DNA of 64,000 bases from Denitromonas iodatirespirans. Lineage in GTDB: Bacteria > Pseudomonadota > Gammaproteobacteria > Burkholderiales > Rhodocyclaceae. Where the stretch lies: contig NZ_JAEKFT010000010.1 in NCBI RefSeq assembly GCF_018524365.1, forward strand, positions 94,345 to 158,344, in the 5' to 3' direction. The position numbers and the translations under genes were made by a program. Below are positions 7,887 through 16,113 of the stretch, piece after piece (within the stretch, counting starts at the first letter, position 1; each line of letters begins with the position of its first letter). The notes under the pieces are model-generated. The model was not told the DNA's origin. It ran no database searches and worked only from the letters and a program-made list of their open reading frames with translations.

Positions 7887-7926
7887 CACAACACCGCGCG
7901 CCCAAAAACCCGCGCGCGCACGGCAA
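7887..7926 (+). promoter_or_regulatory. Candidate phage late promoter (PF-like)
   Basis: CACAACA at 7887-7893, 17 bases, then CGCGCGCGCACGGCA from 7911. It is the second copy of the motif seen at 3391. It lies 58 bases before the sheath gene, where P2 has the late promoter PF. The intergenic gap here is 107 bases and holds no other clear signal apart from the AGGAGA ribosome site before 7984. Confidence 0.5.
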
Positions 7927-7983
7927 GCTGGCCCCGTATTGATTGACTGACATCCGGCCGCGACGCTCACAGGAGACCCGCCC

Positions 7984-9156
7984 ATGCCCACCGATTACCA
8001 CCACGGCGTCCGCGTCGTCGAGATCAACGAGGGCACCCGCCCCATCCGGCTGATTGCCACCGCCATCATCGGAATCGTCTGCACCGCCGACGACGCCGAC
8101 GCCACCGTCTTCCCGCTCGACACCCCGGTGCTCGTCACCAACGCGCTCACCGCGATCGGCAGCGCCGGCAGCGCCGGAACGCTCGCCAAAACGCTCGACG
8201 CCATCGCCGACCAGGGCGGCCCGGTCGTCGTCGTGGTGCGCGTCGCCGAAGGCATCGACGAAGCGGCCACCACCACCAACGTCATCGGCACCGTCACCGC
8301 CGGCGGCCAATACACCGGCATGCAGGCCCTGCTCGCCGCCGAGACCAAGGTCGGCGTGCGCCCGCGCATCCTCGCCTGCCCGGGCGTCGATACCCTCGCC
8401 GTCGCCACTGCCCTAGCCACGATTGCCGAGAAGCTGCGCGCCTTTGCCTACGTGTCCGCCTGGGGCTGCGACACCGTGTCTGACGCCATCGCCTACCGCG
8501 CCAACTTCAGCCAGCGCGAGCTCATGCTCATCTGGCCCGACTTCCTCGAGTGGGACGTCGTCGCCAGCGCAGAAGCCACCGCCTGGGCCACCGCCCGCGC
8601 CGTCGGCCTGCGCGCCAAGATCGACGAGCAAGTCGGCTGGCACAAAACCCTGTCCAACGTCGGCGTCAATGGCGTCACCGGCATCAGCAAAGACGTCTTC
8701 TTCGAGCTGCAGAACCCGGCCAGCGACGCCACCTTGCTCAATGCCGACGAGGTCACCACCCTCATCCGCCGCGACGGCTTCCGCTTCTGGGGCTCGCGCA
8801 CCTGCTCGGCCGACCCGCTCTTCGCCTTCGAGAACTACGTGCGCACCGCCCAGGTGCTGGCCGACTCCATCGCCGAGGCCCACTTCTGGGCCGTCGACAA
8901 GCCCATGCACCCCTCGCTGGTCAAGGACATCATCGAGGGCGTGAACGCCAAGTTCCGCGAACTCAAGGCGCTGGGCTACATCATCGACGGCCAGGCGTGG
9001 TACGACGCCGAGGTCAATAGCGAGACCACCCTCAAGAGCGGCAAGCTCTACATCGACTACGACTACACCCCCGTGCCGCCGCTGGAAAACCTCGTCTTCC
9101 AGCAGCGCATCACCGACCGCTACCTCATCGACTTCGCCGACCGCATCAACGCCTGA
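7984..9156 (+). CDS. FI: Tail sheath protein, P2 gpFI-like
   Basis: 390 residues, matching P2 FI (about 396). The start MPTDYHHGVRVVEINEGTRPIRLIATAIIGIVCTA is diagnostic of the family, as are SCSADPLFAFENYVRTAQVLADSIAEAHFWAVDKPM and the final LVFQQRITDRYLIDFADRI. It forms the contractile sheath that drives the tube through the envelope. A ribosome site (AGGAGA) lies before the ATG. Confidence 0.97.
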   Translation: MPTDYHHGVRVVEINEGTRPIRLIATAIIGIVCTADDADATVFPLDTPVLVTNALTAIGSAGSAGTLAKTLDAIADQGGPVVVVVRVAEGIDEAATTTNVIGTVTAGGQYTGMQALLAAETKVGVRPRILACPGVDTLAVATALATIAEKLRAFAYVSAWGCDTVSDAIAYRANFSQRELMLIWPDFLEWDVVASAEATAWATARAVGLRAKIDEQVGWHKTLSNVGVNGVTGISKDVFFELQNPASDATLLNADEVTTLIRRDGFRFWGSRTCSADPLFAFENYVRTAQVLADSIAEAHFWAVDKPMHPSLVKDIIEGVNAKFRELKALGYIIDGQAWYDAEVNSETTLKSGKLYIDYDYTPVPPLENLVFQQRITDRYLIDFADRINA

Positions 9157-9188
9157 TCGCCTGACCCCGGCCACAACGGAGAACGCCA

Positions 9189-9692
9189 ATGCTCCCCCGC
9201 AAACTGAAAAACTTCGCCTGGTTCGCCGATGGTGTCAGCTACGTCGGCCAGGCCTCCGAAATCACCCTGCCCAGCCTCTCGCGCAAGACCGAAGAGATGC
9301 GCAACGGCGGCATGAACGCCCCCATCGACAGCGACATGGGCATGGAAGGCATGACCATGGAGGTCACCACCGGCCTGGCGCGCGAGCTCTTCACCGGCTT
9401 CGGGCACCCCAAGGCCGACGGCGTGCTGTGGCGCTTCACCGGTGCCTACCAGGAAAGCACCTCCGGCGCTGTCACCGCCGTCGAGATCGTTGCCCGTGGC
9501 CGTTACAAGGAAATCAACATGGGCAACGCCAAGGCCGGCGAAGACGCGCCCATCAAGCTGTCCATGTCGCTCGCCTACTACAAGCTCACCATCGACAACG
9601 AGGTGGTCGTCGAAGTCGACCCGATCAACTTCGTCGAAGTCATCAACGGCGAAGACCGCCTGGCGGCCCAGAAAGCCGCGCTCGGCATCTGA
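9189..9692 (+). CDS. FII: Tail tube protein, P2 gpFII-like
   Basis: 167 residues, as in P2 FII (172). The opening MLPRKLKNFAWFADGVSYVGQASEITLPSLSRKTEEMRNGGM and the end INFVEVINGEDRLAAQKAALGI are typical of the family. It polymerises into the inner tail tube under the sheath. In P2 gpE follows directly; here about 2.9 kb of unrelated genes separate FII from E. Confidence 0.97.
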   Translation: MLPRKLKNFAWFADGVSYVGQASEITLPSLSRKTEEMRNGGMNAPIDSDMGMEGMTMEVTTGLARELFTGFGHPKADGVLWRFTGAYQESTSGAVTAVEIVARGRYKEINMGNAKAGEDAPIKLSMSLAYYKLTIDNEVVVEVDPINFVEVINGEDRLAAQKAALGI

Positions 9693-9712
9693 CCCATCAC
9701 CTGGAGACCTTC

Positions 9713-10684
9713 ATGAGCACCTCGCGCGAACGTACCGGGCTCGAGCCCCAGGACCTCACGAACTGGAAGACCGAGCAGAAAACCGACATGGGCTTCGTCG
9801 CGGGTAAGAAGTCGAGCACCTCCGTTACCCTTCCGTCACCCCCTCACCAGGTCGCAGATCAACTCGAGCAGCTCTATGCCAAGCGCACCCTCACCGGGGA
9901 GATTGAAATTTTCGGGCCGGGCGGCGAGAAAATCCCGCTCGGCGGAAGCTACGGTGATTTGTACCTGGATCGCGTCATCAGCGGTCTAGCGCTCCCGCCG
10001 AGCGGCGGACTTGCAAACGTCGTCGGTCCGGGTGTCGCGTATGTCAACGGTGCTCGTGTCGCGTCGGTCGGGGCGAGCATCACGCTATCGGCGAACTCAG
10101 ACAACTACATCGACTTTACATCTTCAGGCGCGTTTGTCGTGTCGCCTGTCGCCGCCGCCGCTGCGGCGCCTTCGGTCGCGTCCGACAGCATCCGACTCGG
10201 CTACGTCACCACCAACGCGACGACCGTCACAGCCCGCGTGACTGCTGCGCTCGACAGCCTCGGCAACTGGATGGGCAATACCATGCAAATGGACGCCTGC
10301 CAGCTACGGCGGGCAAATAACGCCAGCCTTGGCGGGACTGTCGTCAGTCTGTCATTCCCGGCCGGGAGCGTGCTGCTCGACAACGCGCACATGTACGACT
10401 CGACGCTTCCGACACGCATCACGATCCAGCGGGCCGGGCTGTACAAGGTCAGCTATTCGGCGGTGCTCGGCAACGGCGCGATTGATTCTGTCCGGCTGCG
10501 CCTCAACGGTGCAACTGACACCCGATTCCCGACGCTCTTTACTCCGGCCGGCCTGCTGACGCCGCAGTCTGCATGGGAGGTCTATCTTGCGGTCGGAGAC
10601 TACATCGAGTGCCAGATCACGCCCAATACGACGACGCAGCCCTACGCGTATTACACCTATTTCTCAGCCGTGAGGATTGGCTGA
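9713..10684 (+). CDS. Putative receptor-binding/appendage protein with C1q-like C-terminal jelly roll
   Basis: 323 residues from ATG 9713. The first 50 residues look like a docking peptide. A beta-rich middle has Ala/Val repeats (VSPVAAAAAAPSVASDSIRLGYV). Residues about 215-323 resemble a C1q/TNF-type trimeric jelly roll (ITIQRAGLYKVSYSAVLGN, VRLRLNGATDTRF). Such tips bind surface glycans in many phages. The gene is not part of the P2 backbone and has weaker GC bias than its neighbours. It overlaps the next gene by ATGA... (10684). Function is inferred from fold-like features only. Confidence 0.6.
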   Translation: MSTSRERTGLEPQDLTNWKTEQKTDMGFVAGKKSSTSVTLPSPPHQVADQLEQLYAKRTLTGEIEIFGPGGEKIPLGGSYGDLYLDRVISGLALPPSGGLANVVGPGVAYVNGARVASVGASITLSANSDNYIDFTSSGAFVVSPVAAAAAAPSVASDSIRLGYVTTNATTVTARVTAALDSLGNWMGNTMQMDACQLRRANNASLGGTVVSLSFPAGSVLLDNAHMYDSTLPTRITIQRAGLYKVSYSAVLGNGAIDSVRLRLNGATDTRFPTLFTPAGLLTPQSAWEVYLAVGDYIECQITPNTTTQPYAYYTYFSAVRIG

Positions 10685-11634
10685 TGGCAAAGCTGCTCAT
10701 GCCTGAGCACATCAAACTGATCGGCACGAACCTATGCAGCGACGTTACCTATAGCGGCGTGGGTGAGGCCGGATGGCGGTTGATGTGGGGCGCGAATTGG
10801 GATTGGGACGGATGGGTCAAACCACAGATTGACCTGATGATCGGCAACGGCGTCGGATGCAATGCGGTACGAGTACAAGGCGCGGCATATGCTGTGCAGA
10901 ACGGCACGATTGCAATGTCCGACTACCTCGCGCGCTGGTCACAGGTCATCGAATACTGTCGCGACCGTGGCGTCTATGTGTATCCATGCGGATGCACGAT
11001 TGATCTGGATACGAATTTCACGCTGCCCATCGCAACCATCGGGGCTGTGTTTGCCGAGATTTTCCGGCATCACCAGCAGTACGACAACGTGATTGGCATC
11101 GACATCATCCAAGAGACGACGAACACCGACACGGACGGATGGACGGCCATGAAGCCGCGCATGGCTTCGCTGATCGCTGACATCAAGTCTCGCGGGGTAA
11201 CACTGCCGCTGACGTTCTCGTCGTCTGAGTTTCTGGATTCCGGGTATCCGCGCCTGCTCGAAGTCGCGCACTTGTTTGACTACATCGACCTGCACCCGTA
11301 CTACCGCGCGGCGAACATCTACGACCTCGATTCACTGCTCGCAGCCTACCCTGACAAAGACATCATCATGGCTGAGTCGGGGGCCGAAGTGAGCTGGACG
11401 ACGCGCGACAACCAACTCACGCAGATTCGCCGCATGCTCGATCTTGCGCGCATTGGACATCCGCGCATGCGCGGGCTGTTTGTCTGGTCCTCGACCGATC
11501 CGGCCGACCCCAACATTCTGGCCGGCAAAGCGTGGGGGCAATACGATTGGGACCACATCCCGCGCCATGACCGGCTGAACTTGATCCGGCGCTATACGGG
11601 TGGCAGCGTGTCACGTGCCAACCGCGTGCGTTAA
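10684..11634 (+). CDS. GH5-like (clan GH-A) glycoside hydrolase in the phage tail operon
   Basis: 316 residues, no signal peptide. The pattern is that of a clan A TIM barrel: YLARWSQVIEYCRDRGVYVYP for the early strands, IGIDIIQETTN with a candidate acid/base Glu144 (Gln instead of the usual Asn before it), DLHPYY with the active-site His/Tyr, and IIMAESGAEVSW with a candidate nucleophile Glu231. Coupled to the upstream jelly-roll gene, it could be a depolymerase that trims host capsule or exopolysaccharide. The substrate is unknown. Codon use is noticeably less GC-rich than the phage backbone, suggesting recent acquisition. Confidence 0.66.
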   Translation: MAKLLMPEHIKLIGTNLCSDVTYSGVGEAGWRLMWGANWDWDGWVKPQIDLMIGNGVGCNAVRVQGAAYAVQNGTIAMSDYLARWSQVIEYCRDRGVYVYPCGCTIDLDTNFTLPIATIGAVFAEIFRHHQQYDNVIGIDIIQETTNTDTDGWTAMKPRMASLIADIKSRGVTLPLTFSSSEFLDSGYPRLLEVAHLFDYIDLHPYYRAANIYDLDSLLAAYPDKDIIMAESGAEVSWTTRDNQLTQIRRMLDLARIGHPRMRGLFVWSSTDPADPNILAGKAWGQYDWDHIPRHDRLNLIRRYTGGSVSRANRVR

Positions 11635-11666
11635 TTTCTAATCCCCTCAGCACGTGGCGACCGCGG

Positions 11667-12578
11667 ATGTCCCGTCTTCTCGCAGCAACACTGGGCAGGC
11701 TGGCTCCGCGGTACCGCACCCTGAATCAGTGGGCAGAGGTCTATAAACAGATCCTCGCCGCCCGCCCCATCAGCGACAAGACAAGGGCGAACCGGCGCTG
11801 CGCACAGGCGAGGGTGTTTTCCGAGTTCGGTGATCGCACGATCTCATCCATTCGCCCGCATGAAGTCGGCGCCATGATCCTCCGCCTGCATGCGCGCTAC
11901 CCGCAGGCCGCCAAGCGAACGCTGTTCGAGGCGCGCGATATCTTCGACGAAGCGATCCACTACGGGTGGCTCGACCGCAACCCGGCCGGACCAATCAAAG
12001 CGCCCAGGGTGCGCGTTCGCCGGCGCCGACTGTCGCTTGATCAATGGCAGCAGATCCATGGCTACGCCGCTGCGAATTTGCCCCCGTGGGTATCTCGAAT
12101 GATGGTGCTGGCACTGGTGACAGGGCAGCGCAGGTCAGACCTGGTGGCCATGCGCTTTGATCACATCTGGGATGGGCGTCTGCATGTCGAGCAGGTGAAA
12201 ACCGGCACACGCATCGCCCTGCCGCTACAGCTGCGCCTGGATGCAATCGGCGTCTCGCTGGAAGACGCCGTGGATGACTGCCGGGCCTATGCCGCTGGCG
12301 ATGGTCACCTGCTGCGCAAGCACAACGGCCGCCCGCCCGGCCTGGCATCGCTTTCGTCGCGGTTCGAAGAATCGCGCGAGGCAGTCATGCAGCATCATGA
12401 CGACGGGCTCCCCCCGTCCCTGCATGAATGCCGCTCACTGGCAGAGCGCCTGTACCGCGCGCAGGGCATCGACACCCGGATCCTGCTCGGCCACAAGCAT
12501 CAATCCATGACCGACCTCTATCACGACGATCGCGGCCTCACCGCCGCCAGCTGGCAGCTTGTGCATCTGCCAAACTGA
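11667..12578 (+). CDS. Lambda-type tyrosine recombinase inside the tail gene region
   Basis: 303 residues. The C-terminal catalytic domain is complete: Arg155 in TGQRRSDL, Lys178 in VEQVKTG, His253-Glu-Cys-Arg256, His276 in LLGHKHQS and Tyr285 in MTDLYHDDRG. This closely follows the pattern of lambda Int (HELR ... LLGHK ... QYRDDRG). The N-terminal part has a core-binding domain (about residues 15-105), but the arm-binding domain seems missing or very short. A complete integrase between tail genes FII and E is abnormal for P2-like phages. The prophage also has a serine recombinase at its end. Confidence 0.85.
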   Translation: MSRLLAATLGRLAPRYRTLNQWAEVYKQILAARPISDKTRANRRCAQARVFSEFGDRTISSIRPHEVGAMILRLHARYPQAAKRTLFEARDIFDEAIHYGWLDRNPAGPIKAPRVRVRRRRLSLDQWQQIHGYAAANLPPWVSRMMVLALVTGQRRSDLVAMRFDHIWDGRLHVEQVKTGTRIALPLQLRLDAIGVSLEDAVDDCRAYAAGDGHLLRKHNGRPPGLASLSSRFEESREAVMQHHDDGLPPSLHECRSLAERLYRAQGIDTRILLGHKHQSMTDLYHDDRGLTAASWQLVHLPN

Positions 12579-12676
12579 CGCGGCTGCTCTTCCCCGCGCA
12601 GTCACATCGATCAATGGAGGCATTCGCGCGCGCGCGGTGCCATGCTCCGGCACAGATCCACGCCAAAGGAGCCCCC

Positions 12677-12997
12677 GTGAAGACCATCACCCTCGAAAAG
12701 CCCATCGTCCGCGGCAAGGACGACAAGATCTCCGAGATCACCGAAATCGCCCTGCGCAAGCCGGCCTCCGGCGAGCTGCGCGGCATCGTCCTGTCCGATC
12801 TGCTCAAGATGCATGCCGACGCCACCATGGCCGTGCTGCCGCGCATCTGCGAGCCAAAGCTCACCCCGCCCGAGGTGGCCGCAATGGACCCGGCCGACCT
12901 CTTCGCCTGCGCCGTGGAGATCTCCAATTTTTTGCTACCGACGTCGACGCAGCCGGCAGATGCATCGACGCAGAACCCGGAATCACCCGCCGAGTAG
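12677..12997 (+). CDS. E: Tail assembly chaperone, P2 gpE-like
   Basis: 106 residues from GTG 12677 with an AAAGGAG ribosome site 6 bases upstream. The pattern ITLEKPIVRGKDDKISEITEIALRKPASGELRGIVLSDLL followed by a PEVAAMDPADLFACAVEISNFL tail is typical of phage tail assembly E proteins. It helps load the tape-measure protein. A T_TTT_TTG heptamer near the 3' end permits a -1 frameshift into E'. Confidence 0.92.
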   Translation: MKTITLEKPIVRGKDDKISEITEIALRKPASGELRGIVLSDLLKMHADATMAVLPRICEPKLTPPEVAAMDPADLFACAVEISNFLLPTSTQPADASTQNPESPAE

Positions 12998-13128
12998 AAG
13001 ACGCCATGGCCGACATCGCCACCGTCTTCCACTGGCCGCCAAGCGAGATGGACCACATGCCGCTGGGCGAACTGCTCGCCTGGCGCCACCGCGCCTGGGA
13101 GCGCAACCACGTGGAGGATGAGGACTGA
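12677..13128 (+). CDS. E': gpE+E' fusion by programmed -1 frameshift
   Basis: The zero frame reads AAT TTT TTG at 12926-12934. Slipping back one base at T_TTT_TTG continues through an open -1 frame (ATDVDAAGRCIDAEPG...) into MADIATVFHWPPSEMDHMPLGELLAWRHRA, the P2 E' module (GpE family), ending at 13126-13128. In P2 the same heptamer makes E+E' from E. No stop lies between the slip site and E'. The E' part could also start alone at ATG 13006. The stop overlaps the gpT start. Confidence 0.85.
12928..12934 (+). promoter_or_regulatory. T_TTT_TTG ribosomal slippery site
   Basis: Six T and a G in the correct codon phase (AAT TTT TTG), identical to the P2 E/E' slippery heptamer. It lies 63 bases before the zero-frame stop, inside an otherwise GC-rich gene where a run of six T is rare. 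Confidence 0.85.
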
Positions 13129-15317
13129 TGGCATCGGCCACCGAATCGCTCAAGCTGCAGGTCCTGTTCGACGCTATCGACAAGCTCTCCGGCCCGCTGC
13201 GCGGCATGCGCGGCGGCACCGACCGCCTGTCGCGCGCGCTCAAGGCATCGCGCGACGAACTCAAGGGCTTCGAAGCCCAGCAGCGCAAGCTGGACGTCCT
13301 CGACAAGACCACCCGCGATCTTGCGGAGAACTCCCGCGCGCTCGACACCAACCGCGGCAAGCTGCGCGAACTGCGCGACGCCCTCGTCGCAGCCGAGAAC
13401 CCGTCCAAGAACCTGCGCGAGCAGTACAAGGCCCAGCTGCGCGAGATTCGCCAGCTTGAACGCCGCAATGAAACCCTCACCCGCAGCCAGGCCGACGTGC
13501 GCCGCGAGCTGGAGCGCGCCGGCGTGCCGCTCAACCAGCTCACTCAGCACCAGGCGCGCCTGCGCAGCCAGATGGCCCGCGCCAACACCGCCATCGACCA
13601 GCAAGCCGCGCGGCTCGAAAAGCTGCGCACCGCCCAGCGCAGCTACGACCGCATCATGGCCGTGCGCGGCCAGATCGCCGGCACCGGCGCCGGCATGGTC
13701 GCCGGTGGTGCTGCCATGGGCGCCCCGGTGCTCGCCGCCATCCGCAACTTCGCCAGCTTTGAAGACGCCATGCTCGGCGTCGCCCGCCAGGTGCAAGGCG
13801 CACGCGACGCCAACGGCCAGCTCACCGCCACCTACTACGAACTGGCCGACGCCATCCAGGCGCTTTCCACCGACGCCCGCATCGGCCTGGCCACCAACGA
13901 TGTCGCCGCGCTCATCGAGGCCGGCGCCCGCATGGGCATCGAGGGCAAGGACAACCTGCTCGCCTTCGCCCGCTCAGCCGCCTACAGCGCCGTAGCATTC
14001 GACGCCATGGCCGGCGACATCGGCGAATCCATGGCCCGCATCGCTGGCCTGTACAAGATCCCCATCGCCAACATCGAGCAGCTCGGCGACACCATCAACT
14101 GGCTCGACGACCAAGCGCAGTCCAAGGGCGCCGACATCATCGAGGTCATGAGCCGCATCGCCGGTATGAGCCAAACGGTGGGCATGAGCTTCAAGGACGC
14201 CGCCGCCCTCGGCAGCACCTTCCTCAGCCTCGGCGCCAGCGCCGAAGTGGCCGCCACCGCCTCCAACGCGCTCATCCGCGAGCTGTCCATCGCCGCCAAC
14301 CAGCCCAATCGATTCCAGGCAGCGCTGCAGTCCATCGGCCTGTCGCCCGACGCCGTGCAGGCCGGCATGATCAAGGACAGCACCGGCACCATCATGCAGG
14401 TGCTCGAAGCCATCAAGGCACTACCCAAGGAACAGCAGCTCTCGGCCACCGTCGGCCTGTTCGGGAAGGAATACGGCGACGACGTCGCCAAGCTCGCCGA
14501 AAACATGGAGGAGTACCGGCGCCAGCTCAAGGTGGCCAACGACGAATCCGCCCGCGGCTCGCAGCTGCGCGAGGCTGAAGCCCGCGCAAACTCCCTCAAC
14601 GCCCGCTGGCAAGCCGCCGTCAACCGGCTCTACAACGTCAGCGCCAACGCCGCCGCCACGCTCAAGGGCAGCATCGTCGGCCTCATCGAAATCGCCGCCG
14701 ACTGGCTCGACGGGCTCAACGGCTGGATCCAGGCAAATCCGGCGCTGGTCGCCGGCATCATGAAGGCCGTGGCCGTGGTCGCCGCGCTGGTGACCGGGTT
14801 CGGGGCGCTGGCCCTCGGCCTGGCCGCCGTTCTAGGGCCAATGGCAATCGTCAAGGTGTCTGTCGCCGTTCTTGGTCCGCTGTTCGCCGGTCTCGCTGGC
14901 CCCATCGGCATCGCCGTAGCCGCCATCGCCGGCATCGGCGCCGCTGCCTACGCCGTCTACGACAACTGGGACCGCATCAAACAGGCCTTCGTCGACGTTT
15001 TCAAGTTCATCGGCGACGGCATCAAGCGCTACTTCACCGACAAACTGCAGTGGGCGCTCGACAAGCTCGACGCCGTCAAACGCTTCGCCGGCAACGCCGT
15101 GGATTGGGCCTTCGGCGACGACGAGTCCGCCGCCCCCACCAAGCCCCTGCGCACCCGCTACGCCAGCGGCAACATCACCACCAACAACCATGTAGCCGTC
15201 ACCGCCGCGCCCGGCCAGAGCGCCGAAGAAGTCGGCAAGGAAGTCACCCGCCAGCTCGACGAGCGCGACCGCCGGCAAGGCCGCGCGCGGCGCAGCCGCT
15301 ATGGAGATATCGACTGA
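13128..15317 (+). CDS. T: Tail tape measure protein, P2 gpT-like
   Basis: 729 residues. The N-terminal 200 residues are a charged coiled coil (LKASRDELKGFEAQQRKLD ... RQLERRNETLTRSQ). Residues about 200-470 hold the TMP core with SFEDAMLGVARQVQG and the repeated DIIEVMSRIAGMSQTVG block of P2-type tape measures. Residues about 540-620 are a hydrophobic, Gly/Ala-rich membrane-active stretch. It sets tail length and is injected to help DNA pass the inner membrane. It starts on the last base of E' and overlaps the next start. Confidence 0.95.
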   Translation: MASATESLKLQVLFDAIDKLSGPLRGMRGGTDRLSRALKASRDELKGFEAQQRKLDVLDKTTRDLAENSRALDTNRGKLRELRDALVAAENPSKNLREQYKAQLREIRQLERRNETLTRSQADVRRELERAGVPLNQLTQHQARLRSQMARANTAIDQQAARLEKLRTAQRSYDRIMAVRGQIAGTGAGMVAGGAAMGAPVLAAIRNFASFEDAMLGVARQVQGARDANGQLTATYYELADAIQALSTDARIGLATNDVAALIEAGARMGIEGKDNLLAFARSAAYSAVAFDAMAGDIGESMARIAGLYKIPIANIEQLGDTINWLDDQAQSKGADIIEVMSRIAGMSQTVGMSFKDAAALGSTFLSLGASAEVAATASNALIRELSIAANQPNRFQAALQSIGLSPDAVQAGMIKDSTGTIMQVLEAIKALPKEQQLSATVGLFGKEYGDDVAKLAENMEEYRRQLKVANDESARGSQLREAEARANSLNARWQAAVNRLYNVSANAAATLKGSIVGLIEIAADWLDGLNGWIQANPALVAGIMKAVAVVAALVTGFGALALGLAAVLGPMAIVKVSVAVLGPLFAGLAGPIGIAVAAIAGIGAAAYAVYDNWDRIKQAFVDVFKFIGDGIKRYFTDKLQWALDKLDAVKRFAGNAVDWAFGDDESAAPTKPLRTRYASGNITTNNHVAVTAAPGQSAEEVGKEVTRQLDERDRRQGRARRSRYGDID

Positions 15318-15496
15318 TGACGAAGGGCATCCTCATTCTCGCCTTCTGGGCCTTTGGATCAATGATTCTCGGCTATGCGGTTTTCACAAACCCGGGGCAT
15401 GACGTCAAGTTCGGCCTCCAGTTCCTCGGCTTTACCATGGCCTTTATGCTGCTCGGCGCGCTGATCACGCTGGCATGCTGGAAACTGTTCAGCTGA
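15317..15496 (+). CDS. Small two-helix membrane protein
   Basis: 59 residues with two hydrophobic helices (ILILAFWAFGSMILGYAVF and GFTMAFMLLGALITLACWKLF). Its start overlaps the gpT stop and its stop overlaps the next start, so it is translated with the tail operon. P2 has no counterpart here. It could be a superinfection-exclusion or lysis-timing factor, but nothing in the sequence decides this. Confidence 0.65.
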   Translation: MTKGILILAFWAFGSMILGYAVFTNPGHDVKFGLQFLGFTMAFMLLGALITLACWKLFS

Positions 15497-15675
15497 TGGA
15501 CGATTCAGACCGCGCCACCGCCCACGAAGAACTCCGCCGCGACATCGCCCTGCGCGAGCGCCGCCCGGAAGGCCCGCCCTACACCGGCCAATGCCACAAC
15601 TGCGACGCACCCCTGCCGCCGCCCATGCGCTGGTGCGACCCTGACTGCCGCACCGACTGGAGCGCCCGCCAATGA
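15496..15675 (+). CDS. Small zinc-ribbon protein (DUF2116-like)
   Basis: 59 residues. A charged helix (RATAHEELRRDIALRERR) is followed by CHNC-x10-CDPDC, a compact four-cysteine ribbon with the DCRTDW ending seen in small DUF2116-type phage proteins. The stop overlaps the gpU start. It may bind a metal and a nucleic acid or protein partner; the function is unknown. Confidence 0.72.
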   Translation: MDDSDRATAHEELRRDIALRERRPEGPPYTGQCHNCDAPLPPPMRWCDPDCRTDWSARQ

Positions 15676-16100
15676 TGCTCGCCTACGGACTGTTCGTGTT
15701 TGGCCTGCACACCCTCGCCTACAGCGAGTTCCAACGCCAGATGGCCTGGCGCCACCCCACCGCCAGCCGCGTCGGCGAGCGCCCCACCAGCCAGTACGTG
15801 GGGCCGGACGTCGAAACCATTACCCTGCCCGGCACCCTGCACCCCGGCATTGCCGGCGCTCGCATCAACCTCGACATCCTCGAGGCCATGGCCGACGCCG
15901 GCGACGCCTGGCCGCTCATCGACGGCGCCAGCGGCAAGATCTACGGCGCCTACAAGATCGTCCGCTTCGAGCACACCGGCAGCGTCCACTTTGCCGATGG
16001 CACCCCCCGCAAGATCGACTTCACCCTCACCCTGCAGCGCGAGCCCGACGACGCCGCCCAGCTCGGCACCATCGACGCCGCCCTGCTCGCCCTGATCTGA
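15672..16100 (+). CDS. U: Tail protein, P2 gpU-like
   Basis: 142 residues. The opening YGLFVFGLHTLAYSEFQRQMAWRHP, then GERPTSQYVGPDVETITLPGTLHPGIAG and IYGAYKIVRFEHTGS are diagnostic of gpU. It caps the tail tube terminus. ATG ATG occurs at 15672 and 15675; the first overlaps the previous stop and was chosen. Confidence 0.95.
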   Translation: MMLAYGLFVFGLHTLAYSEFQRQMAWRHPTASRVGERPTSQYVGPDVETITLPGTLHPGIAGARINLDILEAMADAGDAWPLIDGASGKIYGAYKIVRFEHTGSVHFADGTPRKIDFTLTLQREPDDAAQLGTIDAALLALI

Positions 16101-16113
16101 CCCGCATCTGCCA

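Noticed and set aside
12601..12640. Third late promoter copy before gpE
   Set aside because: The CG run is present but CACAACA is not at the right place, so it was not listed as a promoter, only mentioned with the motif.
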